A stretch of 64,000 bases of DNA from Dyella sp. GSA-30 (GTDB taxonomy: Bacteria > Pseudomonadota > Gammaproteobacteria > Xanthomonadales > Rhodanobacteraceae), in contig NZ_AP027042.1 in assembly GCF_027924605.1 (NCBI RefSeq), forward strand, positions 597,524-661,523, given 5' to 3'. This document shows, piece by piece, positions 8,734 through 18,022 of the stretch. Numbering within the stretch: the first letter of the stretch is position 1; every line of letters starts with the position of its first letter. The notes below the pieces were generated by a model. That model was not told where the DNA came from. It made no database searches and saw only the letters and a program-made list of their open reading frames with translations. Both the position numbers and the translations under genes were made by a program.

Positions 8734-9582
8734 TCAGCGCCGATGCATCACGATCAGGAAATGGTCGCCCATGTCACGCAACACGGGCAGCGCACCCCAG
8801 CGGTCGTCGAGTCGTCCCAGCCGCTCGCACCAGTTACGACGCCGCCGGTAGTAATCGACCAGATAGGGCGGCGGCAGGAACAGACTCAGCGCGCGATAGC
8901 TTGCCAGCGAGAAGTGCTCAGCGAACGGCTTGTAGAACTCACGCGGCAGGTAGTAGTACGTCCAGATCGTATGACGATTCATGCCCACCGCCGTCGCGCC
9001 GCGCGCGGCACGCACGCCCGCTCGCTTGAAGCGACCGCGCAGTGCGTAATACCCCAGCTCCCAGGGGCAGATCCGACCCATCACCGAAAAAACCATCCGG
9101 CCACCAGGCTTGAGCAGGCGCGCGCATTCGTTGGCAACGGCGGCGAGATCCGGCGCGCAGTTCAATGGACCGAAATTCGAATAGATGCCGTCGAACTCGC
9201 CCTCGAGTTGATTCAGTTGCTGGATGCCCAGATGCACGGCGGTGACACGCGACTCGAGTGCCGATGCTTCGGCGCGCGCACGCGCACGCTCGACCATCTG
9301 CGGCGACCAGTCCGAAGCAACGACGCGAAAACCACGCCGGGCGAACTCGACCGCGTCGATACCCGTGCCGCAGCCCAGGTCGAGCAAGCGGGCACCGGGG
9401 GAGAGCTCACTGTGCACCGTGTCCCACAAGGTGATGCGCATGCGCTGGATCAGCTCGTTGTTGCCGCGCGGGCCGTCGTAATCGGCCGCGACGCTGTCAA
9501 AGGCGCGTTGCGTCTCGAGCAACTGCGACTCGTCGAGCGAAGTGTCTCCGGTTTCGAGCTTGTGTTGTACGGTCATACTCAT
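8734..9582 (-). CDS. class I SAM-dependent methyltransferase
   Basis: A 282-residue methyltransferase. I place the start at ATG 9582 (MSMTVQHKLETGD), preceded by GACGCAGGG; ATG 9576 is also possible. The open frame continues upstream only because a GC-rich palindrome there lacks stops. Motif I is RLLDLGCGTGIDAVEFARRG, then VVASDWSPQMVERA, FDGIYSNFGPLNC and the LLKPGGRMVFSVMG block. The C-terminal 90 residues are basic and aromatic-rich and may bind acceptor or membrane. It probably methylates a sugar or terminates a chain; I cannot tell which. A palindromic repeat separates it from the Wzz-like gene. Confidence 0.8.
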   Translation of the reverse strand: MSMTVQHKLETGDTSLDESQLLETQRAFDSVAADYDGPRGNNELIQRMRITLWDTVHSELSPGARLLDLGCGTGIDAVEFARRGFRVVASDWSPQMVERARARAEASALESRVTAVHLGIQQLNQLEGEFDGIYSNFGPLNCAPDLAAVANECARLLKPGGRMVFSVMGRICPWELGYYALRGRFKRAGVRAARGATAVGMNRHTIWTYYYLPREFYKPFAEHFSLASYRALSLFLPPPYLVDYYRRRRNWCERLGRLDDRWGALPVLRDMGDHFLIVMHRR

Positions 9583-9668
9583 CCCTGCGTCACCGGCCTT
9601 TTTCGTTCGTGTACGTGGTGAGTGCCGATATCGGGTGCTTTGGTTGAATCGGGTGGTAGTTGAAGAGC

Positions 9669-9726
9669 CCCCCTCACCCCAACCCTCTCCCCGGCGAAGC
9701 CAGGGGAGAGGGTTGGGGTGAGGGGG
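9669..9726. repeat. GC-rich long palindrome (single-hairpin form)
   Basis: A perfect 24-bp inverted repeat (9669-9692 with 9703-9726) around the loop GGCGAAGCCA. The left arm begins CCCCCTCACCCCAACCC. It lies between the Wzz-like gene and the downstream methyltransferase gene, inside the polysaccharide operon. It is the single-hairpin version of the family also present at 39941-40095, 57169-57330 and 60597-60734. As RNA it would form a very stable hairpin that could attenuate transcription or protect message ends. Confidence 0.9.
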
Positions 9727-9736
9727 CGCTCCTGAT

Positions 9737-10546
9737 CTAGCGCCGCGCAACATTCCTGCCGATAGCCGCCAACGCCCCCATGAAAAGCCCAAAGAACACC
9801 CCGATACCCCAGGTCAGCACGAGGTTAGGCGACACCGGCCAATCCGACACACGAATCGGCCAGGCCAGCGATGTCTCAAAGGTGTAGTTCGGGCTCAGGC
9901 GATTGATAAGTTCGCTTCTGGCGATCTGCAGGGTGTGAATGTCCTCGTTCTTGCCCGACAGCAAAATCGCGGCAACCGCTGGCGTCGTCTCGTCCTTACC
10001 GCCCTGTCCGGCCGCATGCAGCAATCGATCCCGATCGGCGATGGCACTCTGCAGCTCAGTCTGGATCTCATCGAGGCGCTCCTTGGCGAGCTTCAGCGGC
10101 AAGGCTTCGAGGCCCTGATGAATCGCCTGCAATTGGGTAAGTGTCGCCGTAGCGAACTGCCTGGCCTGCTCCGGCGACAGCGCACGCACACTCACCTTGA
10201 TCAGGTTGGCATAGGGCTCCGGCTCCAGCTTGAAACTCTTGCGATAAAGCTGAGCTTCCGGACTCTTGACCGAAAACCCGGCGCTTTTCATGACATCGTT
10301 CTGGAAGTCCAGCGTCTGCAGGCGCTGGATCACGCGCTGAAACGATTCGACCTTGGGATCGGTGCCTTGCAGCGCCGAACCGACCTGCCCTACCTGTATC
10401 GAGGCGGTCGCCTCCCACTTGGGCCTGGCCATGTGCGCATAGGCAAACGTTGCGGCCAGGACCACCAGCAGCACCGCTACGAACCATCGCCACTCACGCA
10501 CGAAAATCCGCCACATGTCGATCAGATAGATTTCGTCTTGTTCCAT
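9737..10546 (-). CDS. Wzz-like polysaccharide chain-length protein
   Basis: A 269-residue inner-membrane protein starting at ATG 10546 (MEQDEIYLIDMWR). It has the Wzz layout: a cytoplasmic start, TM1 at about 18-38 (WRWFVAVLLVVLAATFAYAH), a periplasmic helical region with coiled-coil-like stretches (LKLAKERLDEIQTELQSA), and a C-terminal TM2 (VLTWGIGVFFGLFMGALAA). The proline-rich pre-TM2 segment is present but modest. It is shorter than many Wzz proteins and lacks a kinase domain, so it would set modal chain length rather than act as a tyrosine kinase. It starts one base below the stop of the Wzy-like polymerase gene. Confidence 0.8.
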   Translation of the reverse strand: MEQDEIYLIDMWRIFVREWRWFVAVLLVVLAATFAYAHMARPKWEATASIQVGQVGSALQGTDPKVESFQRVIQRLQTLDFQNDVMKSAGFSVKSPEAQLYRKSFKLEPEPYANLIKVSVRALSPEQARQFATATLTQLQAIHQGLEALPLKLAKERLDEIQTELQSAIADRDRLLHAAGQGGKDETTPAVAAILLSGKNEDIHTLQIARSELINRLSPNYTFETSLAWPIRVSDWPVSPNLVLTWGIGVFFGLFMGALAAIGRNVARR

Positions 10547-10547
10547 G

Positions 10548-11705
10548 TCAGAGGCTCGTTGAAAGATGGGCGGGGGCAGGCATCGGCGTGTCGGCTTTTC
10601 GATTGGGCAGCAATGCGGCCGCTGTTTGCATTGCCAGACAAAGACCGATGAATGCGACATTCGTCCAGATAAATGCCTGCGGCGCGAATGGCGACATCAC
10701 GCATACGTAGGAAACACGCAGAAAAATAAGCAGGGGAAACAAAGAGGCCGCGGGCCGAAGGCGCCGCACGCTCCATAGCAACAGGGCATACAGCACCAGG
10801 ATCGCCACGACCGCCCCCAACGGGCCAAACGCGAGCAGAAAAGGCAGAAACTCCGTGCCCACGTTGATATTGGACGCATCCAGCGGAATATCCGTCCCCG
10901 CGGTAGCGATCGAGCCGCTGAACGGAACCACTTGATTGATGAGGAAGCTGGCGTTGGTGTAGTGCTTGGCCACCATTGCGCCAAAGTTGTAGGGGCCGGC
11001 GCTGCTATAGAGCAATAGCCACTTGATCCCCTGCGGAGCGGCGCGGTACATCGCACTGAAAGGCAGCGTAACCGTATCGAGCGATCCCGATCGCAGCGCA
11101 CCCAGTATCGAAAACACGCTGCCGCCGACCAACGCCAGCAGCCCGATCGTCTTCCATGGCAACGGCTTGTTCTCGTCGCGCCGAAACACAATAACCAGTG
11201 CGAACGAAAACAATGACGCGAAGATGCGGTTGCGGTCGATCACCAGGATCGGAAACATCACGCCGACGACGATCAACGTGTTGCGGAGCCAGCGCTTTCT
11301 TGTGCAGAGCAGCCCGATAACTGGAAGCGTCCAACACATATCGGAGATATGCCGGATATGCTCGCGGCCATTCTCCATCGTCGCGTAAGACGATGGGTTG
11401 TCCAGCAGCGGCACGGGGAACAGGGTCAGATCCAGCAGACAGAACAGGACGATCACCGCCGCAAAAATCAACGCAACAAAAGCGTCGCGCGTGCCGGTGT
11501 AGCGACGCGCACGGAATTGCGCAATAGCGGGCAAGCGATTGCCCATCACTGCATCGGCAAGCATGACGCCCATGGCAGTAAGCGCCAGCACCAGCATGCC
11601 CTCCAGATAGCCGTCAGGCAGATCGTAGGCAAGCAGCGTGAGTCCGCAGGCCAGCAGAAGCGGTAATGCCAGATAGGTCGACGGTAGGCGCAGCAGCCAC
11701 TTCAT
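10548..11705 (-). CDS. Wzy-like O-antigen/repeat-unit polymerase
   Basis: A 385-residue polytopic membrane protein with about ten hydrophobic segments, starting MKWLLRLPSTYLALP at ATG 11705, which overlaps the stop of the GT2 gene by four bases (ATGA). A long periplasmic-type loop (about 190-280) carries the polar stretch with TNASFLINQVVPF and TDIPLDASNINVG. The topology and the place between flippase, glycosyltransferase and Wzz genes are what identify it; Wzy proteins have little sequence conservation. It would join lipid-linked repeat units in the periplasm. Confidence 0.7.
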   Translation of the reverse strand: MKWLLRLPSTYLALPLLLACGLTLLAYDLPDGYLEGMLVLALTAMGVMLADAVMGNRLPAIAQFRARRYTGTRDAFVALIFAAVIVLFCLLDLTLFPVPLLDNPSSYATMENGREHIRHISDMCWTLPVIGLLCTRKRWLRNTLIVVGVMFPILVIDRNRIFASLFSFALVIVFRRDENKPLPWKTIGLLALVGGSVFSILGALRSGSLDTVTLPFSAMYRAAPQGIKWLLLYSSAGPYNFGAMVAKHYTNASFLINQVVPFSGSIATAGTDIPLDASNINVGTEFLPFLLAFGPLGAVVAILVLYALLLWSVRRLRPAASLFPLLIFLRVSYVCVMSPFAPQAFIWTNVAFIGLCLAMQTAAALLPNRKADTPMPAPAHLSTSL

Positions 11706-12655
11706 ACGTGTTCCGCATGCGCGTGTGTCGAAGGAAACCTGAGCTTGGACAACACGGACAGCGCCAGGTATGCCGTCATATGGAAGACCAGAGGACCCAC
11801 GCGTTGCTGCAGATACGCGATCTTGGCGCCGATGTAATGCGATTGTGCCCGCAACAGGGTTTGATAAGGTTCGTCGAACAGGCACACCCGCCGTAACGCG
11901 ACCTGACGGGATTCGATCAGATTCACGATGCGGGTTGCGGTATGTCGCGTCTTGCTCAGATTGGTGCCATGCAGGCGATACGCACAGACGCTGACATCGA
12001 TAAACCCTAGCTCGTCGCGAGCGGCCAGGCGCAGAAACAAGTCCCAGTCGTCAATGCGCAAGCCCTCGCTCCAGCGGGCCACGGTCTCCAGCGCGCTCTT
12101 ACGAATCAGCGTGACCGGCCCGCCGATCGCCCAGCGCGTGATGACCGCACGGCGTATGCCATCGTCGGAGTCATACAGCCGCTTATCCGCGCCGTGTAGA
12201 TCGCACATGCCGCTGTCGTGCAGCTTGTTCCCATCCTGATCGATAACCACCGAGTCGCCGATCACCGCACCCTTGCGCGGATGCGCCAGCAGATAGCGAA
12301 CCTGCGCATCCAGTCCACCGGGCAACAGATAGTCGTCGCTTGCGCCCAGGCGGAAGAACTCGCCACGCGCCCGCGCCGCCAGTTCGTTCAAGGTCGCCGA
12401 TATGCCCTTGTTCGCCCGACGCACGTACTCGACGGGAATGTACTGACCGTTCCTGGCCACCCATTCGGCAATCAACTCGCCGGTGCCGTCGGTAGACCCG
12501 TCGTCGATGATGACGATCTCCTTCGCCGGATAAGGGTCCTCCAGCACGCTGTCCAGGCAACGCTGCACGAAATGTTCGTGGTTGTAGGCCGGTATCAGCA
12601 CGGACACCAACGGCATCGCCGCGGGACTCTTGGATATGTCGGCAGTTGTCGTCAT
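11702..12655 (-). CDS. glycosyltransferase family 2
   Basis: A 317-residue GT-A enzyme. From ATG 12655 it reads [19 protein letters not shown], then the nucleotide-binding LIPAYNHEHFVQRCLDSVL and DDGSTDGTG (D51, D52). The FRLGASDDYLLPGGLDAQV segment gives the second acidic metal-binding motif, with WSEGLRIDDWDLFLRLA beyond. It is a typical membrane-associated inverting transferase adding one sugar to the lipid-linked repeat unit. It overlaps both neighbours by four bases (ATGA at each junction), showing coupling within the operon. Confidence 0.88.
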   Translation of the reverse strand: MTTTADISKSPAAMPLVSVLIPAYNHEHFVQRCLDSVLEDPYPAKEIVIIDDGSTDGTGELIAEWVARNGQYIPVEYVRRANKGISATLNELAARARGEFFRLGASDDYLLPGGLDAQVRYLLAHPRKGAVIGDSVVIDQDGNKLHDSGMCDLHGADKRLYDSDDGIRRAVITRWAIGGPVTLIRKSALETVARWSEGLRIDDWDLFLRLAARDELGFIDVSVCAYRLHGTNLSKTRHTATRIVNLIESRQVALRRVCLFDEPYQTLLRAQSHYIGAKIAYLQQRVGPLVFHMTAYLALSVLSKLRFPSTHAHAEHV

Positions 12656-13902
12656 AACGCCCCCAGATAACGTCGTACGACCAGCACGTTGAAAACCAGG
12701 TAGATCAGGTAATTGACCGCAAAGGCGTACATCGCGCCGATCAGTCCGAAATGCGCAGTGAACAGATAGACCAGCAGCAGATAGCTGGCGCCGAAGACGC
12801 ATTCGGACACGACGAACAGCCGCGTCATGGCCTTGGCCAACATGACGTAGGACAGAATGAACGACGCAATCTTGATGACGTCCCCGAGCAACTGTGGCCC
12901 GTAAAGCGCGTTGGCAGAGCTGAAATCCGCGCTGAAGAGCAAACCGGTCACCCAATCTCTAAGCACATACACCACCGCCGCGAGAACAACGACCGCCGGC
13001 AACAGATAGCGATAGGCATTGCGCAGCTCAGCCACCAGCGCGCCACGCTCCTGCGTCGACGCCAGCTTGGGCAGGTAGTAGATATTGATGGCGGTGGTGA
13101 GAAACAGCAGGTACGCATCGGACACTTTGCTGACCGCCTGCCAGTAACCCACTTGCTCCCAGCCATACTGGGCAGCGAGATGATCACGGACCGCGATATT
13201 GATCAGCGGCGGCAGCAACGCCGAGGTGAGCGTCATCATCGAGAACGCCGCCAGCCGCAGCGTCATCTCGCGATCGAAATACATCCGCAGCATGCTGCGC
13301 TGGAAATAAGGGCTTCGCCACCACGCCGGCAAGCCGACAATAAGCCATAACACCTGTCCTATCACCAGGGCGAGCAGCGCGCCGTACAGCTGGAGCCATC
13401 GCGATAGCCACAACACGATCACGACGCTGAACATCGAGCCGAGCACCTGGATAAATGCCAGCCGGCGCACATCCATGAAACCGTTGATGACTGCCAGGAT
13501 GTAGTTGACCAGTGCGATGCCAAGCTGCGCCACGGCCAGCACGCGGATCAGCCCCGCGTACTGCGGGTCGCCCAGCAACCAGACAGCAAGCGGCCGGCTG
13601 AACAAGAGCGCCGCGCCACCCATCAGGCAGGACGCGCACAGTGCGTACCAGAGCGCGGCCGCGAGAAGCCGCGACAACCGTTGCGGGTCGTTGCGATATT
13701 CAGCGACGTACTTGACGATGCCAGCACTGATGCCGCCACCGGCGAGGATCGCCAGCAAGGACATCAGGCTCATGAATTGCCCCAGTTTGCCCACGCCCTC
13801 GGGTCCGGCAAACCATGCCACCAGCTTGATCACCACCAGCCCCGCCAACAGCCGTGCGGCGGTGGCAATAGCGGAGTAGAAGCCGGCGCGGACGATGTTC
13901 AT
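12652..13902 (-). CDS. WzxE-like lipid-linked oligosaccharide flippase
   Basis: A 416-residue, roughly 12-TM protein of the MOP/PST exporter family. It resembles enterobacterial WzxE in length and wording ([15 protein letters not shown] near the start; [14 protein letters not shown] and [18 protein letters not shown] in the middle; [20 protein letters not shown] toward the end). It would flip the undecaprenyl-linked repeat unit to the periplasmic face. The start is ATG 13902 ([14 protein letters not shown]), overlapping the aminotransferase stop by four bases. The WzxE type with an adjacent sugar aminotransferase and acyltransferase mirrors the enterobacterial-common-antigen arrangement, though the sugar here is probably a 3-amino-3,6-dideoxyhexose. 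Confidence 0.88.
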   Translation of the reverse strand: MNIVRAGFYSAIATAARLLAGLVVIKLVAWFAGPEGVGKLGQFMSLMSLLAILAGGGISAGIVKYVAEYRNDPQRLSRLLAAALWYALCASCLMGGAALLFSRPLAVWLLGDPQYAGLIRVLAVAQLGIALVNYILAVINGFMDVRRLAFIQVLGSMFSVVIVLWLSRWLQLYGALLALVIGQVLWLIVGLPAWWRSPYFQRSMLRMYFDREMTLRLAAFSMMTLTSALLPPLINIAVRDHLAAQYGWEQVGYWQAVSKVSDAYLLFLTTAINIYYLPKLASTQERGALVAELRNAYRYLLPAVVVLAAVVYVLRDWVTGLLFSADFSSANALYGPQLLGDVIKIASFILSYVMLAKAMTRLFVVSECVFGASYLLLVYLFTAHFGLIGAMYAFAVNYLIYLVFNVLVVRRYLGAL

Positions 13903-15011
13903 GTCGGGCACGCGAAGGACTGACAAGCTTCGATTACTCGCTCCACTGCATCCGCACTCAAGGTCGGGCCGATCGGCAGGCTCAGCACCTCGTCGTGCAG
14001 GCGCTCCGTTACCGGCAAAGAGAGACCGTGCAGGCCCGGATAGGCCGGCTGCCGGTGTGGCGGTACCGGATAATGCACTTGGCATTGAATGCCATGCGCC
14101 TGCATATGCAGCTGCAACGCGTCGCGATGCGCGCTTCGAACGACAAAGAGGTGCCAGACGTGCCGCTCTTCCTGCGCCAACTCGGGCACCTGGATATGCG
14201 GATGGCGAATGCCCTCCCGATAACGGCGTGCGACCTGGCGACGCCAGGCGATCTCGTCGTCGAGATAATTCAGCTTCACCCGCAACAAGGCAGCCTGCAT
14301 TTCGTCGAGCCGTGAATTGACACCCTGATAGAGATGCAGGTACTTCACATCCGATCCATAGTTGCGCAGCGCCGCGATGCGTTTGGCGAGCGCGCTGTCA
14401 TCGGTGACCACCGCACCGCCATCGCCCAGCGCACCCAGGTTCTTGGTCGGAAAAAAGCTGAAGGCCGCCGCATCGCCGAACGCGCCGGCCTTGCGGCCAT
14501 CGCTCGTGGCGCCATGCGCTTGGGCAGCGTCTTCGATAAGGAGTAGTCGATGTCGTTGCGCCAACGCGGCCAGTACGGGCATATCCGCCAGCTGGCCATA
14601 CAGATGCACGGCCATGATCGCGCGGGTACGCGGACCGATGGCAGCTTCCACACAGGCAGGATCGAGATTGAAGCTGATCGGGTCGGGCTCCACTGGAACC
14701 GGTACCAGCCGGTTTTCGGTGATCGCCAGAAAGCTGGCGATAAAGGTGTTGCCGGGCACGATCACTTCGTCACCTTCGGCCAGCGCGCCCAGCTCCTTGT
14801 AAGCGCGAAGGATCAGCGACAGCGCATCCAGTCCGTTACCCACACCGATCGCATGGCGTGCACCGCTGTATTGGGCGAACTCGCGCTCGAACGCTGCCAG
14901 CTCGTCGCCGAGTATGTACCAGCCCGAATCGATCACCCGTGCCGCCGCAGCCTTCAGCTCGTCGGCATAACGGGCATTGACGTCCCTGAGACTGAGAAAG
15001 GGTACGTCCAT
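13899..15011 (-). CDS. DegT/DnrJ/EryC1-type sugar aminotransferase (FdtB/QdtB-like)
   Basis: A 370-residue PLP enzyme. From ATG 15011 it reads [19 protein letters not shown]. Family marks are the [12 protein letters not shown] block, [10 protein letters not shown] (D161 and Q164 contacting PLP), [17 protein letters not shown] with the Schiff-base Lys190, and [20 protein letters not shown]. With the FdtA-like isomerase two genes upstream, the most economical role is amination of a dTDP-3-keto-6-deoxyhexose to the 3-amino sugar (Fucp3N or Quip3N). The exact epimer cannot be decided from sequence. It overlaps the flippase gene by four bases and the acyltransferase gene by one. Confidence 0.9.
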   Translation of the reverse strand: MDVPFLSLRDVNARYADELKAAAARVIDSGWYILGDELAAFEREFAQYSGARHAIGVGNGLDALSLILRAYKELGALAEGDEVIVPGNTFIASFLAITENRLVPVPVEPDPISFNLDPACVEAAIGPRTRAIMAVHLYGQLADMPVLAALAQRHRLLLIEDAAQAHGATSDGRKAGAFGDAAAFSFFPTKNLGALGDGGAVVTDDSALAKRIAALRNYGSDVKYLHLYQGVNSRLDEMQAALLRVKLNYLDDEIAWRRQVARRYREGIRHPHIQVPELAQEERHVWHLFVVRSAHRDALQLHMQAHGIQCQVHYPVPPHRQPAYPGLHGLSLPVTERLHDEVLSLPIGPTLSADAVERVIEACQSFACPT

Positions 15012-15943
15012 CAGAGCACCCACTCGTAGAAATCGTGCACCACGGCGCGAGCGCCGAAATGTTCCTTCTGCGCGACCAGGCCTTCGTTGAGCACGGCCCC
15101 TTGCTGCTCGGTCGAAATGCCAAGGCTCAGGTAACGCCGATCCGCGTACTGGCGATCGATCAGTTCGGCCAGCAACAAGGTCAGCGCATTCAGATGACGC
15201 CCTTCCTGCGAAGCGGCCAGGTACTGGGTGTGCACCACGGCGCCGAAATCGTAGACCAGCACACCGGCCAGCAGCACGCCTTCGCGCCGCGCCTCGTGCA
15301 AGACGATCTGCCCGGGAAAGCGTGCCTGCAGCAGGTAAAGTTCCTGCAGGCTGTGGGTCGGCGAGACTCCGTGTCGTTGCAGCACCTCGCAAAGCAGCGC
15401 GTGGAAATCGTCGAGATGAGCGCCGACCTGGCACTCGATGCCTGCCTTTCTTGCCTTGGCGACGGCACGTTTGCGCCCTTGGTTGAGCTCGAACGGCTCC
15501 TGCAGCGCGATGACCGAGGAGAGATCGCGGCGCGTGAGTCGCGCCCCCGACCGGTGCAACGCATACAGGTCTTCTTCGGCGGGATAGGCATGAAAGATGT
15601 GTGGTACCGCCTTGTAAACGATGCGCTCCACATCGTTTGCGCGGTAGTGGTCGCCCATCTGCTGAAACACCGCAAGCGTCGACTCGGCACGCAGTGCATG
15701 GCTGACAATCAGCCCGGCATAGGTCAAACCGCCGTGGCTGGTCACCTGCCTGTCCCGGACGCTGGCAGGAAAGACAGCCACGATGTCGCCGTCGCGTTCG
15801 ATCACCAGCGAACAGTCGACGAATCGATCGGCGTGGTAATCCATATAGGGCCGCCGATGCAGCATGTTGCCGTTGCGGGAACGCTCGACCAGCCCGTCCC
15901 AGGCTCCAGCGTCGGCGGGCACATAGGGTCTAACGGTGAACAT
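15011..15943 (-). CDS. GNAT/FemAB-like acyltransferase
   Basis: A 310-residue protein from ATG 15943 ([20 protein letters not shown]); an ATG at 16000 would deepen the overlap with the next gene. It has a duplicated GNAT-like appearance: an N-terminal half with [16 protein letters not shown] and a C-terminal half with [19 protein letters not shown] and [19 protein letters not shown], which recalls the FemAB/BioF2-type acyltransferase fold used in polysaccharide and exosortase-type clusters. It may acylate the amino sugar, possibly with an amino acid. The N-terminal [12 protein letters not shown] phrase is GNAT-typical. Substrate not determined. Confidence 0.65.
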   Translation of the reverse strand: MFTVRPYVPADAGAWDGLVERSRNGNMLHRRPYMDYHADRFVDCSLVIERDGDIVAVFPASVRDRQVTSHGGLTYAGLIVSHALRAESTLAVFQQMGDHYRANDVERIVYKAVPHIFHAYPAEEDLYALHRSGARLTRRDLSSVIALQEPFELNQGRKRAVAKARKAGIECQVGAHLDDFHALLCEVLQRHGVSPTHSLQELYLLQARFPGQIVLHEARREGVLLAGVLVYDFGAVVHTQYLAASQEGRHLNALTLLLAELIDRQYADRRYLSLGISTEQQGAVLNEGLVAQKEHFGARAVVHDFYEWVL

Positions 15944-16904
15944 CGGCTTCACCGTCGAAAGTTTCGCTATCGGCTTCGGCCACGCCGAATCCATCCACAC
16001 CCATGTCGTTCCCGTTGTAGAACATCAGCAGCTTGTCGCGCTGACGTATCAGGGTGGGATAGCAGATGACCCGGGAGTCCCAGCCGCTTGGGGAAAGCGC
16101 CAGGCCCAGCGATTCGTCGCGGCGTTCCCAATGCACGCCGTCGTCGCTATGGGCGACTCCGGGAAAATACTCGCCTGTGGTATTGCCGCGCGTGAAGTAC
16201 ATGACGTATTTGTCGCCGCGTCGGTACACGCGCGGTCGTCCGATGCGGTATTCGCTGCCGCGCGGCAGCAGGCAGACACGGTCTTCGCGTGGCAGGTATC
16301 TCGGATCGTCCGTTTCCGCGTAGCGAATGTGATAGCGCGGAAAGGGGCGTCCGTCGATGATTTCCCAATCGTCTCCCACCGCGTACCACATGCGCCAGCG
16401 GCCATCCTCGCGAATCACCGAATGTACGGCGCCGATCGTGCTGCGGCCTGGCGCGCGATCCAGGATGGGCGTTTCCTGTACGCGCTCGAAGCGTTCGCCC
16501 CCATCCTTGGAGATGGCAAGGCCGGTGAAGGCGAGAAACTTGGCCTTGGCAACACGCTGGAAGCCGACATAGAACATGTGCAGGCCGCCGGGCGCATCGA
16601 TGACATCGCCCAGGATCATTCCATGATCGTCAAAGCAACCGCCCCGACCGATGTCGAGCACGGGTACGGCGCTGACCCGCTCGATCGTCGCAGGGTCGTC
16701 GGCACGCACGTCGACATAGCCGATCCGGCTGACGCCATCGGCATCGCGAAAACCCGCATAGACGCGTATCAGCTCATCGTCGAGCCGATACGGCGTCGGC
16801 GTAAGCGCCGAATGGCGCATCCAGTCGCCCACGCTGTGCCGCGCGGTTTCGAAGACCAGTCCTCTCTTGTTCCATCCGGGCATGCGCTTTTCAAATGCCT
16901 GCAT
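15930..16904 (-). CDS. beta-propeller glycosidase-fold protein
   Basis: A 324-residue cytoplasmic-looking protein without signal peptide, rich in repeated short beta-blade phrases (LIRVYAGFRDADGVSRIGYVD, HMFYVGFQRVAKAKFLAF, WRMWYAVGDDW, KYVMYFTRGN, KLLMFYNGND). These match the five-bladed propeller of GH32/43/68/130-type enzymes. Such proteins occur in O-antigen clusters, where they are often annotated as glucosamine-inositolphosphorylceramide-transferase-like or hypothetical. A catalytic triad cannot be assigned, so it may be a glycan-binding or phosphorylase-type enzyme. It overlaps both neighbours by 14 bp. Confidence 0.6.
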   Translation of the reverse strand: MQAFEKRMPGWNKRGLVFETARHSVGDWMRHSALTPTPYRLDDELIRVYAGFRDADGVSRIGYVDVRADDPATIERVSAVPVLDIGRGGCFDDHGMILGDVIDAPGGLHMFYVGFQRVAKAKFLAFTGLAISKDGGERFERVQETPILDRAPGRSTIGAVHSVIREDGRWRMWYAVGDDWEIIDGRPFPRYHIRYAETDDPRYLPREDRVCLLPRGSEYRIGRPRVYRRGDKYVMYFTRGNTTGEYFPGVAHSDDGVHWERRDESLGLALSPSGWDSRVICYPTLIRQRDKLLMFYNGNDMGVDGFGVAEADSETFDGEADVHR

Positions 16905-17556
16905 CGAGACTGGATTTGCCGGGCAAGGCGCGCGCCGGCGAACCGACGTAGATCAAGCCCGGCTCCGTATCGCGAGTCACCAGCGCGCCCGAGCCGATCA
17001 CATTGTCTCGGGCCACTTTCACGCGATCGTTGAAGGTCGCGTTCACGCCGATAAAGCTGCTTTCGCCGATCTCGCAGTACCCCGAAATCACGGCATGCGA
17101 TGCCACAAAGACGTTGTCGTTCACGACCGTGCGATGCCCCACATGGTTGCCGCTCCACAGCACGCAGTTGTTGCCGATACGAACAAAGGGCTGGATCACA
17201 TTGCCTTCGAAAATGAAACTGTTTTCGCCCAGCTCCGCATTGCACCACACGAACGCCCGGCTGCTGACATAGGTCGCGAAGCGATAGCCCCTTTGCTTGG
17301 CGTCCTGGTAGAGGCGCGTGCGCAGGCGATTGAGTTTGCTCGCTGGAATAGCGACGAAGACCTCGACGTCGCCTGGCGGGTAATGCGTTTCCAGCGTTTC
17401 GTAGGGCACGACGGGACGACCGGCCAGGACCGGTTGCGTCAGGTATGCCTGTTCCACGCTGAAGGCGACCACGTCGTAGTCGCTGTCATGCTCGAAGTAT
17501 TCGCAGGCGATCTGCGCGAACTCGCCGGCGCCGATCAGTACTAGCGGCCGGGCCAT
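16891..17556 (-). CDS. NeuD/PglD-type sugar O/N-acetyltransferase
   Basis: A 221-residue left-handed-beta-helix acetyltransferase. The N-terminal Rossmann part (MARPLVLIGAGEFAQIACEYF) is the PglD-N domain that binds the UDP/dTDP-sugar. The C-terminal part, from about residue 95, is a run of hexapeptide repeats containing WSGNHVGHRTVVND with the likely catalytic His, and SSFIGVNATFNDRVKV. It would acetylate the amino sugar made by the neighbouring aminotransferase, giving an N-acetyl (3NAc-type) sugar, in the role of FdtC/QdtC. It overlaps the ketoisomerase gene by 16 bp and the propeller gene by 14 bp. Confidence 0.85.
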   Translation of the reverse strand: MARPLVLIGAGEFAQIACEYFEHDSDYDVVAFSVEQAYLTQPVLAGRPVVPYETLETHYPPGDVEVFVAIPASKLNRLRTRLYQDAKQRGYRFATYVSSRAFVWCNAELGENSFIFEGNVIQPFVRIGNNCVLWSGNHVGHRTVVNDNVFVASHAVISGYCEIGESSFIGVNATFNDRVKVARDNVIGSGALVTRDTEPGLIYVGSPARALPGKSSLDAGI

Positions 17557-17978
17557 GCTGCCGCGCCCTCCCGTTGCAGCGGGGCGCTCGCTTCACGCAG
17601 GAAGTCGTCGTAGTTGGCGATGTAATCGGCCGGGTCGTAAAGCTGATCTGCCAGCACCATCAATACGCAGTCTTCGCTGAAGTTGTACAGCTCGCGCCAT
17701 ACCATGCGACCGAGCAGCAAGCCTTGCGACGGATCGTCCAGCACGACCTCGACCGGCCCGGTGCCGTCATCGAGCAGGAACGTGACCGACCCACGCACCG
17801 CTACCGCCAGCTGATTGAGATGACGATGCGCGTGCTGGCCGCGATGCACGTCGCGGCTTGTAGCAAACAGGTAATACACGCGCCGGATTTCGAAGGGCAC
17901 GTTTCGGTCCTGCTCCAAGGCAATGAGCATGCCGCGGCTGTCGCCATGCGATTGCAACTGGATGCGTTCGATTTCCAT
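17541..17978 (-). CDS. dTDP-4-keto-6-deoxyhexose 3,4-ketoisomerase (FdtA/WxcM-like)
   Basis: A 145-residue cupin of the PF05523 family, close to the usual FdtA length of about 140. The cupin core shows RRVYYLFATSRDVHRGQHAH with the catalytic His pair and HLNQLAVAVRGSVTFLLDDG, then the MVWRELYNFSEDCVLMVLAD barrel strand. It would move the keto group from C4 to C3 of dTDP-4-keto-6-deoxyglucose before transamination. It is the first gene of the minus-strand polysaccharide operon; only a weak ribosome site precedes ATG 17978. The rml genes that make the precursor are not in this window. Confidence 0.85.
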   Translation of the reverse strand: MEIERIQLQSHGDSRGMLIALEQDRNVPFEIRRVYYLFATSRDVHRGQHAHRHLNQLAVAVRGSVTFLLDDGTGPVEVVLDDPSQGLLLGRMVWRELYNFSEDCVLMVLADQLYDPADYIANYDDFLREASAPLQREGAAAWPGR

Positions 17979-18022
17979 GTTTTAGGCCACGTTGTCATTG
18001 CTTGGAGGACCGCTCTCTGCCT

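Noticed and set aside
9583-9792. N-terminal extension of the methyltransferase up to 9792
   Set aside because: The extension is translated from the GC-rich palindrome and from the 3' end of the Wzz-like gene; the family match begins at 9582.
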